A DNA stretch of 61,613 nt from Prevotella sp. (GCA_022764085.1 JALERP010000078.1:1-61613); one strand, 5' to 3'. Numbered from the stretch's first letter, positions 35,435 through 44,980 are shown. The notes: generated from the sequence alone by a model not told the origin. Made by a program: numbers and translations.

Positions 35435-37000
35435 ATGGATTTCAGCGGAAGGCTCTTCTTGTTGGGAGCCGACATGATGGACAGTTCTAAGTATATTAAG
35501 TTCATTGAACTGTTTGTCACCACAGGTCGCGTGCCTTCGCTCGACCGCCAACTTATGCTCTCACGTCCATGGGAGAGTGTGGAGCAAGACCCTCTCTTCG
35601 ACTTTCTCGTATCATTGATGCAGGACAAGAGTCTCGCACCAAAGGTGTTGTCAAGTAAAGTGAGGGCTGAGATTTTCTTTACAAAGACGGGACAGTTCAT
35701 CAACGAGTGTGTACACGACATCAAGTTTATGCACCAGCGTGCTTACACCGAAATAAAGCGCAGCGAGGATGTGCAGATATGGGGTAAGGATGAGAGGAGA
35801 GTGATGTGGCGGAAGCTGCTGGCAGACATAGATGGCGGATATGCTGATTATGGTTTCGACTCAAGGTTCTTCATGCGCCTTTTCTCGGCAGAAGATGGAG
35901 TTGATGATGAACTCAACTGGGAGAAACTGTCTATGGACTGGCGCGAGGCGATGAAGACCAAGTTTCGACTACAGCTTGCTGCCAAGCTCGAGCGCCAGCG
36001 CCCAGTGCTGGTGCTGAGGATTGAGAATGCGCTGAAGGCATTGGATGAAAAAATCGAACTTTATGGCATGACCGAGAAGGAGTCGCTGAGGCTATGGGAG
36101 ATGACAAGCGGAACATGGAGTGAGACGGAGTTTGAGAAGAAGCTGAACATCGTGCGTGCCGCCGACAAGTATCCTGAGATTGAGGAGATTGTTGAGCGAA
36201 TGGGGCGCACTGCCGACAGCAACGGCTCCGATCGACTTGCCGTGGCAGAGGGCAGTAGGATGTTGCTCGAACATTCATCTGGCAGCGACATAGAGGGAAT
36301 CACCATAGGCAACGACCTCAACGCGTTGTTGCCATCGGAGCTGGCACAATATGCCGACGACTCCATGGTGTCGCTCTTTGCATACAAATATCTGACCAAG
36401 AACCTGCAGACCTTCCGCTATAAGTCGGAGATTACCCAACCGTCACGCAAGTTGAGCTTTGTGCGTGCCGCACGTAAGGGACCGATGATAGTGTGCATTG
36501 ACACATCGGCCAGTATGTATGGATTGCCGCAACAGATAGAGCAGTCGTTGCTCGGGCGTATTGAAGTCAAGGCGGAGGAACTTGACCGAGATTGTTTTCT
36601 TATTGACTTTTCGGTAAGTGTAAGGGCCATTGACCTGCGTGAGCGAAGGAAAAAGAATCGCGAGGCACGCCTCGGCAAGTCGCGAGACGACTATAACTTT
36701 GCCTCAAACCATATCCCATTCATTGGTGGCGGCACCAGTTCGAGAAAACTCCTCTGCACTCTCTTCGACACTCTTGACAACGAAGGCGACAGATATGTCA
36801 ATGCCGATGTCTTGATAATCAGTGACTTCCTCATGCCGATAGATGACTGCAGTATCTCCGGCCGCATCCGTTCGTATCAGCAGACAGGCACTCGTTTCTA
36901 TGCCCTCCACATCACTACTGACGGACAAGAAGACTCCCAATGGACCAACCTTTTCGACAAGGTGTTCACCATACGTTATAGGCAGGCAAGAAGATACTGA
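35435..37000 (+). CDS. viaA: vWA-domain protein, ViaA-like partner of RavA
   Basis: 521 residues from ATG 35435; a TTG at 35420 overlapping the ravA stop is an alternative. The N-terminal two-thirds is helical. The C-terminal von Willebrand A domain begins near GPMIVCIDTSASM, where DTSAS (Asp at about 356) is the MIDAS metal motif, followed later by GGGTSSRKLL and DVLIISDFLMP. In E. coli, RavA-ViaA act on respiratory complexes and affect aminoglycoside sensitivity; that role here is inference. Two-gene unit after ilvC. Confidence 0.87.
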   Translation: MDFSGRLFLLGADMMDSSKYIKFIELFVTTGRVPSLDRQLMLSRPWESVEQDPLFDFLVSLMQDKSLAPKVLSSKVRAEIFFTKTGQFINECVHDIKFMHQRAYTEIKRSEDVQIWGKDERRVMWRKLLADIDGGYADYGFDSRFFMRLFSAEDGVDDELNWEKLSMDWREAMKTKFRLQLAAKLERQRPVLVLRIENALKALDEKIELYGMTEKESLRLWEMTSGTWSETEFEKKLNIVRAADKYPEIEEIVERMGRTADSNGSDRLAVAEGSRMLLEHSSGSDIEGITIGNDLNALLPSELAQYADDSMVSLFAYKYLTKNLQTFRYKSEITQPSRKLSFVRAARKGPMIVCIDTSASMYGLPQQIEQSLLGRIEVKAEELDRDCFLIDFSVSVRAIDLRERRKKNREARLGKSRDDYNFASNHIPFIGGGTSSRKLLCTLFDTLDNEGDRYVNADVLIISDFLMPIDDCSISGRIRSYQQTGTRFYALHITTDGQEDSQWTNLFDKVFTIRYRQARRY

Positions 37001-37006
37001 TAAAAT

Positions 37007-37335
37007 TAAGAATTAAGAGTTAAGAATTAAGAGTTAAGGTTCAGAAGTGTTTTTTTAACACAAAGACACAAAGAAACAATGTTTTTTTCGGGAGCGGAAG
37101 ATACAAAGAGCAGCTAAAGCTGCTTTTACAAAGTCCACAAAGATGTTATCCCGACAGTCCTGAAGATATTACACCGGAAGGCTTTGTGGCGACTTTTAAG
37201 TCGCTTGTTATCTTTGTATCCAGAATAAATCTTTATTCCTTTGTGTCTTTGTGTTAATACAAAAAAACTCTCTTTTGTGTCTTTGTGTTAAAATAAAAAA
37301 AACTCTGTCCCTCCGTGCCTCTGTGTTCAAAATAT
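37007..37335. repeat. MITE-like repeat element, copy 1
   Basis: Two perfect 19-bp terminal inverted repeats, TTAACACAAAGACACAAAG at 37055-37073 and its complement at 37239-37257, bound a 203-bp unit. Inside are stems AGCAGCTAAAGCTGCT and GCGACTTTTAAGTCGC and a GATACAAAG/CTTTGTATC pair. Flanks add ATTAAG-type tandem repeats on the left and further CTTTGTGTTA copies on the right. The same sequence recurs at 60.7-61.0 kb. No open frame is credible. It fills the gap between viaA and the convergent small genes. Confidence 0.85.
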
Positions 37336-37337
37336 AA

Positions 37338-37370
37338 AAAAGACGCTGAGCTTCAAAGAAACTCAGCGTC
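37338..37370 (-). terminator. Intrinsic terminator of the YtxH/holin-like operon
   Basis: GACGCTGAG (37342-37350) pairs with CTCAGCGTC (37362-37370); on the minus strand a run of six T follows. Confidence 0.85.
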
Positions 37371-37611
37371 CTTTCCTTTTTCTTCCGATACCGAAGATAT
37401 GTCCGTATCGTGATATGAGCTTGCGCATGGTCAGAAATGCATCCACGGCAGTTATGCTGTTGGCAATGATGTGCGTAACCATCTCCCCCTTGGTGTTAGC
37501 CTTGGTGGGCTGCCATAGCGAATTCCATGTAATGGCAATTTCCTCCTCCTTTTTCTGTATCTCGGCATGCAGTTCCTGCTTGTGTGCCTGAATCTCTTCT
37601 AAAGTTCTCAT
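37363..37611 (-). CDS. Small hypothetical protein
   Basis: 82 residues from ATG 37611. I do not recognise a family. A charged coiled-coil start (MRTLEEIQAHKQELHAEIQKKEEEI) leads to a weakly hydrophobic middle (THIIANSITAVDAFLTMRKL) and a very basic end (GIGRKRKGR). It follows the holin-like gene by 25 bases and is probably in the same envelope operon. Its last codons lie in the terminator stem. Confidence 0.7.
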   Translation of the reverse strand: MRTLEEIQAHKQELHAEIQKKEEEIAITWNSLWQPTKANTKGEMVTHIIANSITAVDAFLTMRKLISRYGHIFGIGRKRKGR

Positions 37612-37636
37612 AGCGGTGGCGATTACAATTAATACA

Positions 37637-37990
37637 TCATTTATTTTCCAGCAGAATGCTTGCCAATGTTCTGACGAGCGGCCTTTCAATCCATTCCTTT
37701 CGCTTGTAATACACAATGAATAGCATCAATAGGTATGCACCTCCCACGATGGCGAACCCAACCGCAACACCGGTTGTCTCCGCAATCCAATAGACCAAGG
37801 CGAAGGAAAGATAGAAAACCACCGCAAAGACCAACGCAAAGATGAAGAAAGAGAGCAACAGAGCCGCGCTCAGTTTCACCAGTTTTTCCACTACATCGTA
37901 CTTCAGATATTCCTTCTGAAGCACGATGTAGTCCTTGAGAGTTTCCACTAACTTCGCTATAGACTCAATGTTCTTGTCGTTTGACAGCAT
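37637..37990 (-). CDS. Phage holin family (holin superfamily III-like) membrane protein
   Basis: 117 residues. An amphipathic N-terminus (NIESIAKLVETLKDYIVLQKEYLKYDVVEKLVKL) precedes two transmembrane helices at about 42-68 and 73-95, and a basic tail (YYKRKEWIERP). This matches the putative holin-X/YqjE-type membrane proteins common in Bacteroidetes genomes, which are housekeeping rather than phage lysis genes. It is paired with YtxH upstream, a frequent arrangement. Confidence 0.8.
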   Translation of the reverse strand: MLSNDKNIESIAKLVETLKDYIVLQKEYLKYDVVEKLVKLSAALLLSFFIFALVFAVVFYLSFALVYWIAETTGVAVGFAIVGGAYLLMLFIVYYKRKEWIERPLVRTLASILLENK

Positions 37991-38020
37991 ATTACGAGCG
38001 TTTGTAAGTGATAGTGGAGA

Positions 38021-38233
38021 CTATGCTTCGGGAGCAACCTCCTGGATGTCGTCAACCAAATCTTCAACCTCCTTGCGCGAGAGGCGGATGTTATGCTTCT
38101 TGAGGAAGTCGTTCACTGTGTCAGTAACCTTGCTGCGTGTGTCTTTTCCACTCTCTGGAGCCACCAAAAGACCAATCACTGCGCCGGCGAGTGCTCCGCC
38201 GAGGAATGCGCCAATATAACCTAAATTTTTCAT
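38021..38233 (-). CDS. YtxH domain-containing protein
   Basis: 70 residues. One N-terminal glycine-rich transmembrane segment (YIGAFLGGALAGAVIGLLVAPESGKDTRSKV) with the APxSGxxTR motif of YtxH proteins, then a short acidic cytoplasmic helix. YtxH proteins are stress-related small membrane proteins of unknown activity. First gene of a three-gene minus-strand operon with its promoter box at 38279. Confidence 0.88.
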   Translation of the reverse strand: MKNLGYIGAFLGGALAGAVIGLLVAPESGKDTRSKVTDTVNDFLKKHNIRLSRKEVEDLVDDIQEVAPEA

Positions 38234-38278
38234 AAGCCAAATTATTATTAAATGGTTCTACATGTTGTTATTCGAACG

Positions 38279-38286
38279 CAAAGTTA
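38279..38286 (-). promoter_or_regulatory. Putative -7 box (TAACTTTG) for the YtxH operon
   Basis: TAnnTTTG match on the minus strand, 46 bases before the ATG at 38233. Confidence 0.65.
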
Positions 38287-38402
38287 CTTCCTTTTTTCCG
38301 AAAAGCAATGAATTTCATAGTGATTTTTTGTTAAAATGCCCATATTTCCCCGATTTAACAAACTTTATGTGGCAAATGTTTCTGTTTTTCACTAATAATT
38401 AG

Positions 38403-38410
38403 TAATTTCG
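38403..38410 (+). promoter_or_regulatory. Weak -7 box (TAATTTCG) for the SPOR lipoprotein
   Basis: One mismatch to TAnnTTTG, followed by CAGCAA; 57 bases before the ATG at 38467. Confidence 0.4.
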
Positions 38411-38466
38411 CAGCAATTTTTGGATTATATCAGAAATAAGGACTATTAATATAATACATATAGATT

Positions 38467-38952
38467 ATGAAAAAGTATATGATTCTTTGCGCCGGATTGT
38501 GCGCAGCAATGGCTTTTACAAGCTGTAAGTCAAGTGAGAGTGCTTACAAGAAAGCTTATGAGAAGGCGAAAGCTCAGGAGGCTGCTGCCGTTGAGACTAA
38601 TACGGAAGCCAATGTTGTGGCACCTGTGGAGGAAAAGCCTATTGACGAGGTGAAGGTTGTGGATAACGCTGACAATGTTTCTGTAAGACAGGAGCAGGTG
38701 TCTCTGATTGATGGTAGCGGACTGAAGAACTTCAGTGTCGTTGTCGGTTCATTCTCGCTCAAGGCTAATGCTGAGGGACTGCAGCAGCGTCTGAAGGAGT
38801 CAGGATATGATGCACAGATTGTGAAGAACAACGACCGTAATATGTACCGCGTTGTTGCTACTACATTCGCCGACAAGTCATCTGCAGTGCAAAGCCGCAA
38901 CGAGCTTCGCGGAAAGTATCCCGACGCATGGCTCTTGTTCAACGGCAACTGA
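38467..38952 (+). CDS. SPOR-domain lipoprotein
   Basis: 161 residues. Lipoprotein signal with the lipobox AFTSC (Cys20), a low-complexity linker rich in Glu, Ala and Val (about 25-75), and a C-terminal SPOR domain (about 85-160: FSVVVGSFSLKANAEGLQQRLKESGYDAQIVKNNDRNMYRVV). SPOR domains bind denuded glycan strands at the division septum, so it is probably an outer-membrane or periplasmic cell-division accessory. Followed closely by ruvX. Confidence 0.92.
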   Translation: MKKYMILCAGLCAAMAFTSCKSSESAYKKAYEKAKAQEAAAVETNTEANVVAPVEEKPIDEVKVVDNADNVSVRQEQVSLIDGSGLKNFSVVVGSFSLKANAEGLQQRLKESGYDAQIVKNNDRNMYRVVATTFADKSSAVQSRNELRGKYPDAWLLFNGN

Positions 38953-38972
38953 TATTGTGTACACAGAATACC

Positions 38973-39395
38973 GTGGGAAGAATCCTTTCTATAGATTACG
39001 GCAAGAAACGCTGTGGTATCGCTGTGACCGACCCTCTGAAGATTATTCCAGGAGGGTTGGCCACAGTTGACACGTCTGCACTAATGGCCTTCCTCGATGA
39101 TTATCTCCGCCGTGAGACGGTGGAGAGGATTGTGGTGGGTGAGCCGCGGCAGCCCAACGGAGAGCCAAGTGAAAACTATGCCCGTGTGAAGTCGTGGGCG
39201 GGGCAGTTTGGCAAGTTGCATCCCGAGGTCCCGCTTGAGTTCTATGACGAGCGGTTCACGTCGGTGCTTGCCCACAGGGCTATGCTCGATGGCGGATTGA
39301 AGAAGAAAGCACGTCTGAACAAGGCTCTTGTGGATGAAATCAGTGCTACGATAATCTTGCAGGATTACTTGAGAATGAGAGAAATTAGGAATTAG
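38973..39395 (+). CDS. ruvX: Putative Holliday junction resolvase RuvX/YqgF
   Basis: About 140 residues from GTG 38973. The RNase H-like fold shows LSIDYGKKRCGIAVTDPL at the N-terminus, VVGEPRQPNGEPSENYARVKSW, FYDERFTSVLAHRAM and VDEISATIILQDYL. The essential YqgF family acts in 16S rRNA processing and possibly in junction resolution. The GTG start is chosen because the family begins with (M/V)GRIxxxDYG; TTG 38955 and an ATG 38928 inside the SPOR gene are alternatives. Confidence 0.9.
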   Translation: MGRILSIDYGKKRCGIAVTDPLKIIPGGLATVDTSALMAFLDDYLRRETVERIVVGEPRQPNGEPSENYARVKSWAGQFGKLHPEVPLEFYDERFTSVLAHRAMLDGGLKKKARLNKALVDEISATIILQDYLRMREIRN

Positions 39396-39411
39396 AAATT
39401 AAGGATTAGGA

Positions 39412-39978
39412 ATGATTTTACCTATTTATACATACGGTCAGCCAGTGTTGAGGAAGGTGGCAGAGGATATCCCCGCTGACTACCCTGAGCTTCAACAACT
39501 TATAGCTGACATGTTCGAGACTCTTACAGAGTCGGAGGGCATAGGCCTTGCCGCACCACAGATTGGCAAGGCCATACGCGTAGTGGTCATTGATTTAGAC
39601 GTGCTTGCCGAAGATATGCCCGAATACAAGGATTTCCGCCATGCGTTTATCAATCCGCATATTGTGGAGTATGACGACACCGAGACCGAGTCGTCGGAAG
39701 AGGGATGCCTCTCCTTGCCGGCAATACACGAGAAGGTGACCCGTCCTACGCGCATTCGTGTGCAGTGGCTTGATGATGACCTTAAGCCTCATGACGAATG
39801 GATAGAGGGTTATCTCGCCCGGGTTATGCAGCATGAGTTTGATCATCTCGACGGCAAGATGTTCATCGACCGTATCAGTCCGCTGCGCAAGCAGTTGATT
39901 AAGAACAAGCTCAAGGCACTGCTTCAAGGGCGCTTCCGCTGCGGCTACAAGACGAAGCTGCTGCCGAAGAGAAATTAA
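39412..39978 (+). CDS. def: Peptide deformylase
   Basis: 188 residues. Removes the formyl group from nascent protein N-termini. Three family motifs: GIGLAAPQ (43-50), EGCLSLP with metal ligand Cys99, and QHEFDHLDG with His141, Glu142 and His145. It follows ruvX by 16 bases, through a short AATTAG repeat. The C-terminal extension ([31 protein letters not shown], basic) is usual in Bacteroidetes. Confidence 0.97.
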   Translation: MILPIYTYGQPVLRKVAEDIPADYPELQQLIADMFETLTESEGIGLAAPQIGKAIRVVVIDLDVLAEDMPEYKDFRHAFINPHIVEYDDTETESSEEGCLSLPAIHEKVTRPTRIRVQWLDDDLKPHDEWIEGYLARVMQHEFDHLDGKMFIDRISPLRKQLIKNKLKALLQGRFRCGYKTKLLPKRN

Positions 39979-39986
39979 GAATTGAT

Positions 39987-40054
39987 GTGCAAACCGAATG
40001 CAGAGCCGAGCTTGCTCGAGCTATGCTGAGGTGCAGCCAGCAATCGGCGAAGTC
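39987..40054. repeat. Possible dispersed intergenic repeat upstream of the TPR gene
   Basis: This stretch has an internal CGAGC-TT-GCTCG hairpin followed by ATGCTGAGGTGCAGCC and no gene. Its flanks are ATTAAG-type repeats. It looks like a repeat seen in related genomes, from memory only; there is no second copy in this window. Confidence 0.35.
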
Positions 40055-40076
40055 AATTAAGATTAAGAATTAAGAA

Positions 40077-41894
40077 TTGCGGAGCACTATAGTATTCAAG
40101 ATAATGACATTAGTGCTGGTGCTCTTTGCCACGGCGGCGAGAGCGCAGTACAATATCGACCGACTGGTGACTATCGGCCGAAGTGCTTTATATTATGAAG
40201 ACTATGTGCTGTCGATGCAATATTTCTCACAAGCCATCACAGCCAAGCCATATCTCTATGAACCATGGTTTCTTAGAGGTGTGGCAAAATACTATTTGGA
40301 GGATTATGTCGGTTCGGAGAGCGACTGCTCAGAGGCTATACGCATCAATCCGTATGTCACTGGCCTGTATGAACTGCGAGGGTTGGCGCGCATCCAACAG
40401 AAGAAATATGATGAGGCTATAGACGACTACACTCGTGCCCTGAAGTTCAATCCCGACAATCAGGGATTTTGGCAAATCCGAGCCATCTGCCGTATGGAGA
40501 TGAAGGAGTATGACCAGGCCCTCAATGAGATTGATACCATACTAACCAAATGGAGCAAGTTTGCACGGGCATACAATATGCGCGCGGAAATTTATCTTAA
40601 CAAGAAAGATACCACCGAAGCCATAAAAGCCCTTAACAAGAGCGTTGACCTCGACCCATATGACGGAGGCACGTGGCAGGCTCTCTCGATGGTGAGTCTT
40701 TCACGCAAGGAGTGGAAGGACGCTGAGAAATACCTCGACAAGGCAATACACCTCCAGCCAAAGCGTGCCGACCATTATATCAACCGCGCCCTGGCGAGAT
40801 TCAACCAGAACAACCTCCGCGGAACAATGGCGGACTATGACACTGCACTCGACCTTGACCCGAACAACTTCCTTGGACATTACAACCGCGGATTGCTCAG
40901 GGTACAGGTGGGTGACGACAACCGTGCCATACTCGATTTTGACTTCGTGCTGCGACTGGAGCCGGATAATATCATGGCACTGTTCAACCGTGCACTGCTG
41001 CTCGACAAGACTGGCGACCTCAGGGGGGCTATACGTGATTATACAAAAGTAATCAACGACTTCCCTAACTTCTGGTTTGGACTGCAGAACCGTGCCAAGT
41101 GCTATCGTCGGCTTGGTATGACCAAGGAAGCCGAGAAAGACGAGTTCCGTGTGTTCAAGGCACAGTTGTACAAGTCGCTATATGGAAAACAGCCGAGGAT
41201 AGACAAGGACAAGTTGCGCAAGCGTAGCGACATCGACCTCGACAAGTACAATCAACTCGTCACTGCCGACGAGAACGAGATGCAGCAGGAGTATAAGAAC
41301 GAATACCGTGGCAGGGTGCAAAACCGACAGCCAGACATGGCGTTTATGCCAATGTACGACTTGTCATTCGAGAACGTGCGTTCAGACGTGGAGTCGTATA
41401 TGCCATACGACAAGGACGTTGATGAGTTTAATCATAAGACGGCGGGCAAGCAGCAACTGCATATAGTATGCCGCCCAGTGGTGATAGACGAGCCTGAAGT
41501 GCTGTCCATCCTCGAGGAGGTGGATTCGGCATCGGTGCTCACCTATTGGCAACGTGCAGCCTACAGGATGAAGGAGAACGACCAAAAGCGTGACGACATC
41601 GTGACCCGCAGCGTTATTTCCGAGTTAGACAAGGCCATAGGCATTGCTCCCGGCAATGCATACCTTTACTATAACAGAGGCAATGCGTATGCAGCGGGTA
41701 ACGACTTGGAGAAAGCTGTTGAAGACTATACCCGTGCCCTCGAGCTCGACCCTCAGTTGGCTGAGGCATACTACAACCGCGGTATGTCAAAACTAAAGTT
41801 GAAAAAGAACAACGAGGCTATCCTGGATTTGGGAAAAGCTGGTGAAAGAGGCCTATATAAAGCCTACAGTGTAATCAAAAAACATAGCAAGTGA
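40077..41894 (+). CDS. TPR-repeat protein, exported
   Basis: 605 residues. An N-terminal signal peptide (residues about 1-23, cleavage after ATAARAQ) is followed by at least eight tetratricopeptide repeats between about 30 and 350 (for example YDEAIDDYTRALKFNPDN, AEKYLDKAIHLQPKRADHYINRALARFNQNN), a basic linker (about 365-430), and further repeats near the C-terminus (NDLEKAVEDYTRALELDPQLAEAYYNRGMS). A scaffold in the periplasm or envelope; partner unknown. The TTG at 40077 is chosen because it gives a signal peptide with basic residues; ATG 40104 is the alternative. Confidence 0.85.
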   Translation: MRSTIVFKIMTLVLVLFATAARAQYNIDRLVTIGRSALYYEDYVLSMQYFSQAITAKPYLYEPWFLRGVAKYYLEDYVGSESDCSEAIRINPYVTGLYELRGLARIQQKKYDEAIDDYTRALKFNPDNQGFWQIRAICRMEMKEYDQALNEIDTILTKWSKFARAYNMRAEIYLNKKDTTEAIKALNKSVDLDPYDGGTWQALSMVSLSRKEWKDAEKYLDKAIHLQPKRADHYINRALARFNQNNLRGTMADYDTALDLDPNNFLGHYNRGLLRVQVGDDNRAILDFDFVLRLEPDNIMALFNRALLLDKTGDLRGAIRDYTKVINDFPNFWFGLQNRAKCYRRLGMTKEAEKDEFRVFKAQLYKSLYGKQPRIDKDKLRKRSDIDLDKYNQLVTADENEMQQEYKNEYRGRVQNRQPDMAFMPMYDLSFENVRSDVESYMPYDKDVDEFNHKTAGKQQLHIVCRPVVIDEPEVLSILEEVDSASVLTYWQRAAYRMKENDQKRDDIVTRSVISELDKAIGIAPGNAYLYYNRGNAYAAGNDLEKAVEDYTRALELDPQLAEAYYNRGMSKLKLKKNNEAILDLGKAGERGLYKAYSVIKKHSK

Positions 41895-41968
41895 TACAAA
41901 AATAAGGCAAAACATAGCAAATTAGTATTTTTTTAATATAATTATTCTCTAATTACGAATAATTTAGC

Positions 41969-41976
41969 TAATTTTG
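41969..41976 (+). promoter_or_regulatory. Putative -7 box (TAATTTTG) for thrS
   Basis: TAnnTTTG match followed by CGCCC, 33 bases before the thrS ATG. Confidence 0.65.
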
Positions 41977-42008
41977 CGCCCAAAATAGAAAACAAAGGAA
42001 TTTTAGAT

Positions 42009-43970
42009 ATGATAAAAATCACTTTCCCAGACAACTCCGTTCGTGAATACGAACAGGGTGTCAATGGACTTCAAATTGCCGAAAGCATATCACCGGCTTT
42101 GGCACGCGACGTTATCGCCTGCGCCGTAAACGGTGAAACAGTAGAATTGAACCGACCGATCAACGAGGACTCCAAGGTGCAGCTTTTCAAGTGGGATGAC
42201 GATGAGGGCAAGCACGCCTTCTGGCATACATCTGCACACCTCCTCGCCGAAGCCCTTCAGGAACTGTATCCGGGTATTCAGTTCGGTTTCGGTCCTGCCG
42301 TTGAGAACGGATTCTTCTATGACGTGCTCCTCAAGGACGGACAGATGATAAAAGAGGCTGACTTCCCCGCTATCGAGGCAAAGATGAAAGAGCTAGCAGG
42401 TAAGAAAGAGCCTGTGGTGCGCAAGGAGGTGTCAAAGGTCGACGCCCTCAAGGAATTTGGAGAGGCTGGACAGACCTACAAGTGCGAGCACATCGACCAG
42501 GACCTTGAAGACGGTACTATCACTACCTATACCCAGGGTGCATTCACCGACCTTTGCAAGGGTCCGCACCTTCTCAACACTGGAGCTATCAAGGCAGTAA
42601 AACTGACAAATGTTGCCGGAGCGTTCTGGCGCGGCGATGCCAACCGCGAGCAAATGCAGCGTCTTTATGGTATTTCATTCCCCAAGAAGAAGATGCTTGA
42701 CGAGTATCTCGTGATGCTTGAGGAGGCCAAGAAGCGCGACCACCGCAAGATAGGAAAGGAGATGGAACTGTTCATGTTCTCGGAGCGAGTAGGCAAGGGC
42801 CTGCCAATATGGTTGCCAAAGGGCACAGAGCTTCGCCTGCGTATGCAGGACATGCTCCGCAAGATACAGAAACTTTACGGATACCAGGAGGTAATCACTC
42901 CGCATATCGGTAGCAAGAACCTGTATGTTACTTCAGGTCACTATGCCCACTACGGCAAGGACTCGTTCCAGCCGATACATACTCCGGAGGAAAACGAGGA
43001 GTATATGCTTAAGCCAATGAACTGCCCTCACCACTGTGAGGTATTCGCATGGAAACCACGTTCATACCGCGACCTGCCATTGCGCATCGCCGAGTTTGGA
43101 ACTGTATATCGCTATGAGCAGAGCGGCGAGCTTCACGGACTAACCCGTGTGCGTTCGTTCACACAGGATGACGCACATATCTTCTGTCGTCCTGACCAGG
43201 TGAAGAACGAGTTCTGCCGAGTGATGGACATCATCAGCGCAGTGTTCTCCATATTCCACTTCGACAATTTCGAGGCGCAGATTTCGCTTCGTGACCCCAA
43301 CGACACCGAGAAGTACATAGGTTCAGACGAGGTGTGGGAGAAGGGCGAAAACGCCATCATCGAGGCTTGTCGCGAGAAGGGACTGAATGCCAAGATAGAA
43401 TATGGCGAGGCTGCCTTCTACGGACCTAAGCTCGACTTTATGGTGAAGGACGCCATCGGTCGTCGCTGGCAGTTGGGTACCATCCAGGTTGACTATAACC
43501 TGCCCGAGCGTTTCAAGCTCGAATACACTGACGAGGACAACACCAAGAAGGTGCCCGTGATGATTCACCGTGCCCCGTTCGGCTCAATGGAGCGTTTCTG
43601 CGCTGTGCTAATCGAGCATACGGCCGGACATTTCCCCTTGTGGCTGACCCCCGACCAGGTAGCTATCCTGCCTATCTCAGAGAAGTTCAACGACTATGCA
43701 AAGCAGGTTGCAAAAGAACTCGACAAGCAAGGCGTGCGTGCCACTATCGACAACCGCAACGAGAAGATTGGGCGCAAGGTGCGTGACAACGAGATGAAGC
43801 GCATTCCTTATATGGTCATCGTGGGCGAGAAGGAGCAGGCTGACGGTACGGTGAGCGTGCGCAAGCAGGGTTCAGAGGAGCGTGGTGTGCTCACCATCGC
43901 CGACTTCGCCAAGAAAATCAACGATGAGGTGGCTGAGATGCTCAAGGCTACGGATGTTCATCCGGAATAA
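42009..43970 (+). CDS. thrS: Threonyl-tRNA synthetase
   Basis: 653 residues, usual length. Charges tRNA-Thr. N-terminal TGS domain (about 1-60), editing domain with [11 protein letters not shown] (HxxxH) and a Cys/His motif near 185, then the class II core with [29 protein letters not shown] and [13 protein letters not shown], and a C-terminal anticodon-binding domain (about 550-640). In many bacteria, including many Bacteroidetes, infC-rpmI-rplT follow thrS; here dapA follows instead. Confidence 0.98.
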   Translation: MIKITFPDNSVREYEQGVNGLQIAESISPALARDVIACAVNGETVELNRPINEDSKVQLFKWDDDEGKHAFWHTSAHLLAEALQELYPGIQFGFGPAVENGFFYDVLLKDGQMIKEADFPAIEAKMKELAGKKEPVVRKEVSKVDALKEFGEAGQTYKCEHIDQDLEDGTITTYTQGAFTDLCKGPHLLNTGAIKAVKLTNVAGAFWRGDANREQMQRLYGISFPKKKMLDEYLVMLEEAKKRDHRKIGKEMELFMFSERVGKGLPIWLPKGTELRLRMQDMLRKIQKLYGYQEVITPHIGSKNLYVTSGHYAHYGKDSFQPIHTPEENEEYMLKPMNCPHHCEVFAWKPRSYRDLPLRIAEFGTVYRYEQSGELHGLTRVRSFTQDDAHIFCRPDQVKNEFCRVMDIISAVFSIFHFDNFEAQISLRDPNDTEKYIGSDEVWEKGENAIIEACREKGLNAKIEYGEAAFYGPKLDFMVKDAIGRRWQLGTIQVDYNLPERFKLEYTDEDNTKKVPVMIHRAPFGSMERFCAVLIEHTAGHFPLWLTPDQVAILPISEKFNDYAKQVAKELDKQGVRATIDNRNEKIGRKVRDNEMKRIPYMVIVGEKEQADGTVSVRKQGSEERGVLTIADFAKKINDEVAEMLKATDVHPE

Positions 43971-44001
43971 TCAGTGAAGAGAGAAACAAACACTAATATA
44001 T

Positions 44002-44889
44002 ATGGTACGTAACATATTCAAAGGTTTGGGTATCGCTCTCGTCACCCCATTCTGCGAGGATGGTTCGGTTGACTATAAGGCACTGTTGCGCCTTGTGGAA
44101 TACCAACTTGACAACGGAGCCGACTTCTTCTGTATTCTCGCCACAACTGGTGAGACACCTTGTCTTACCAAGGAGGAGAAGCAGAAGATAAAGGACTTGG
44201 TGGTGTCAACTGTAAAGGGACGTGTGCCTATCCTCATGGGATGCGGTGGTAATAATACGGCTGCCATCATCGAGGAACTGAAGACAGGTGACTTCCACGG
44301 CATCGACGGTGTGCTGAGCGTTTGCCCATACTACAACAAGCCTTCGCAGGAAGGACTCTACCAACATTTCAAGGCTATAGCTGCAGCCACTTCGTTGCCC
44401 GTAGTCCTTTATAATGTCCCAGGTCGCACAGGTGTTAACCTAAAGGCTGAGACAACCGTTCGTCTTGCATCTGACTGTAAGAACATAGTAGCTATCAAGG
44501 AAGCCAGTGGCAGTTTGGAGCAGGTTGATGAGATTATCAAGAACAAACCTTCAGGTTTTGATGTTATCAGCGGTGATGATGCCTTGACTTTCCCTATGAT
44601 TTCTTGTGGCGCAGTTGGTGTTATCAGTGTTATTGGAAACGCTCTGCCCAAGGAGTTCTCGCGCATGATTCGCCTGGAGTTCAAGGGCGAGTACGAAGGT
44701 GCACGCAAGATTCACCATCGCTTCACTGAGCTTTTCAGCCTGTTATTTGTGGATGGCAATCCCGCAGGTGTCAAGGCTATGCTGCATGAAATGGGATTCA
44801 TTGAGAATGTTCTTCGTCTGCCGCTCGTGCCGACACGTATCAGCACGTTGCAGAAGATGAGTGAGATTCTTAAGGAATTGAAGATTTAA
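44002..44889 (+). CDS. dapA: 4-Hydroxy-tetrahydrodipicolinate synthase
   Basis: 295 residues. Condenses pyruvate with aspartate semialdehyde to start lysine and diaminopimelate synthesis. A (beta/alpha)8 barrel with GTGE-type motif replaced by ATTGETPCL near 48, Tyr in VLYNVPGRTGVNL and the Schiff-base Lys in IVAIKEASG. It begins 31 bases after thrS and is probably in its transcript. Followed by a tandem repeat tract. Confidence 0.96.
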   Translation: MVRNIFKGLGIALVTPFCEDGSVDYKALLRLVEYQLDNGADFFCILATTGETPCLTKEEKQKIKDLVVSTVKGRVPILMGCGGNNTAAIIEELKTGDFHGIDGVLSVCPYYNKPSQEGLYQHFKAIAAATSLPVVLYNVPGRTGVNLKAETTVRLASDCKNIVAIKEASGSLEQVDEIIKNKPSGFDVISGDDALTFPMISCGAVGVISVIGNALPKEFSRMIRLEFKGEYEGARKIHHRFTELFSLLFVDGNPAGVKAMLHEMGFIENVLRLPLVPTRISTLQKMSEILKELKI

Positions 44890-44980
44890 GTTGATGAGTT
44901 GACAAGTTGACGAGTTCACAAGTTGATGAGTTGACAATGACGAGTTGATGAGTTGACAATGACGAGTTGATGAGTTGATT
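44890..44980. repeat. GTTGATGA/GTTGACAA tandem repeat tract
   Basis: About ten imperfect units of 8-10 bases (GTTGATGA, GTTGACAA, GTTGACGA, TGACGA) in a row directly after dapA. A 16-19 base higher-order unit (GACGAGTTGATGAGTTGACA) is repeated. Complement of the tract after pyk. Confidence 0.8.

Noticed and set aside
37637..37990. Holin-like gene as evidence of a prophage
   Set aside because: It is in an operon with YtxH and no phage gene is near; this family is common in non-phage context in Bacteroidetes.
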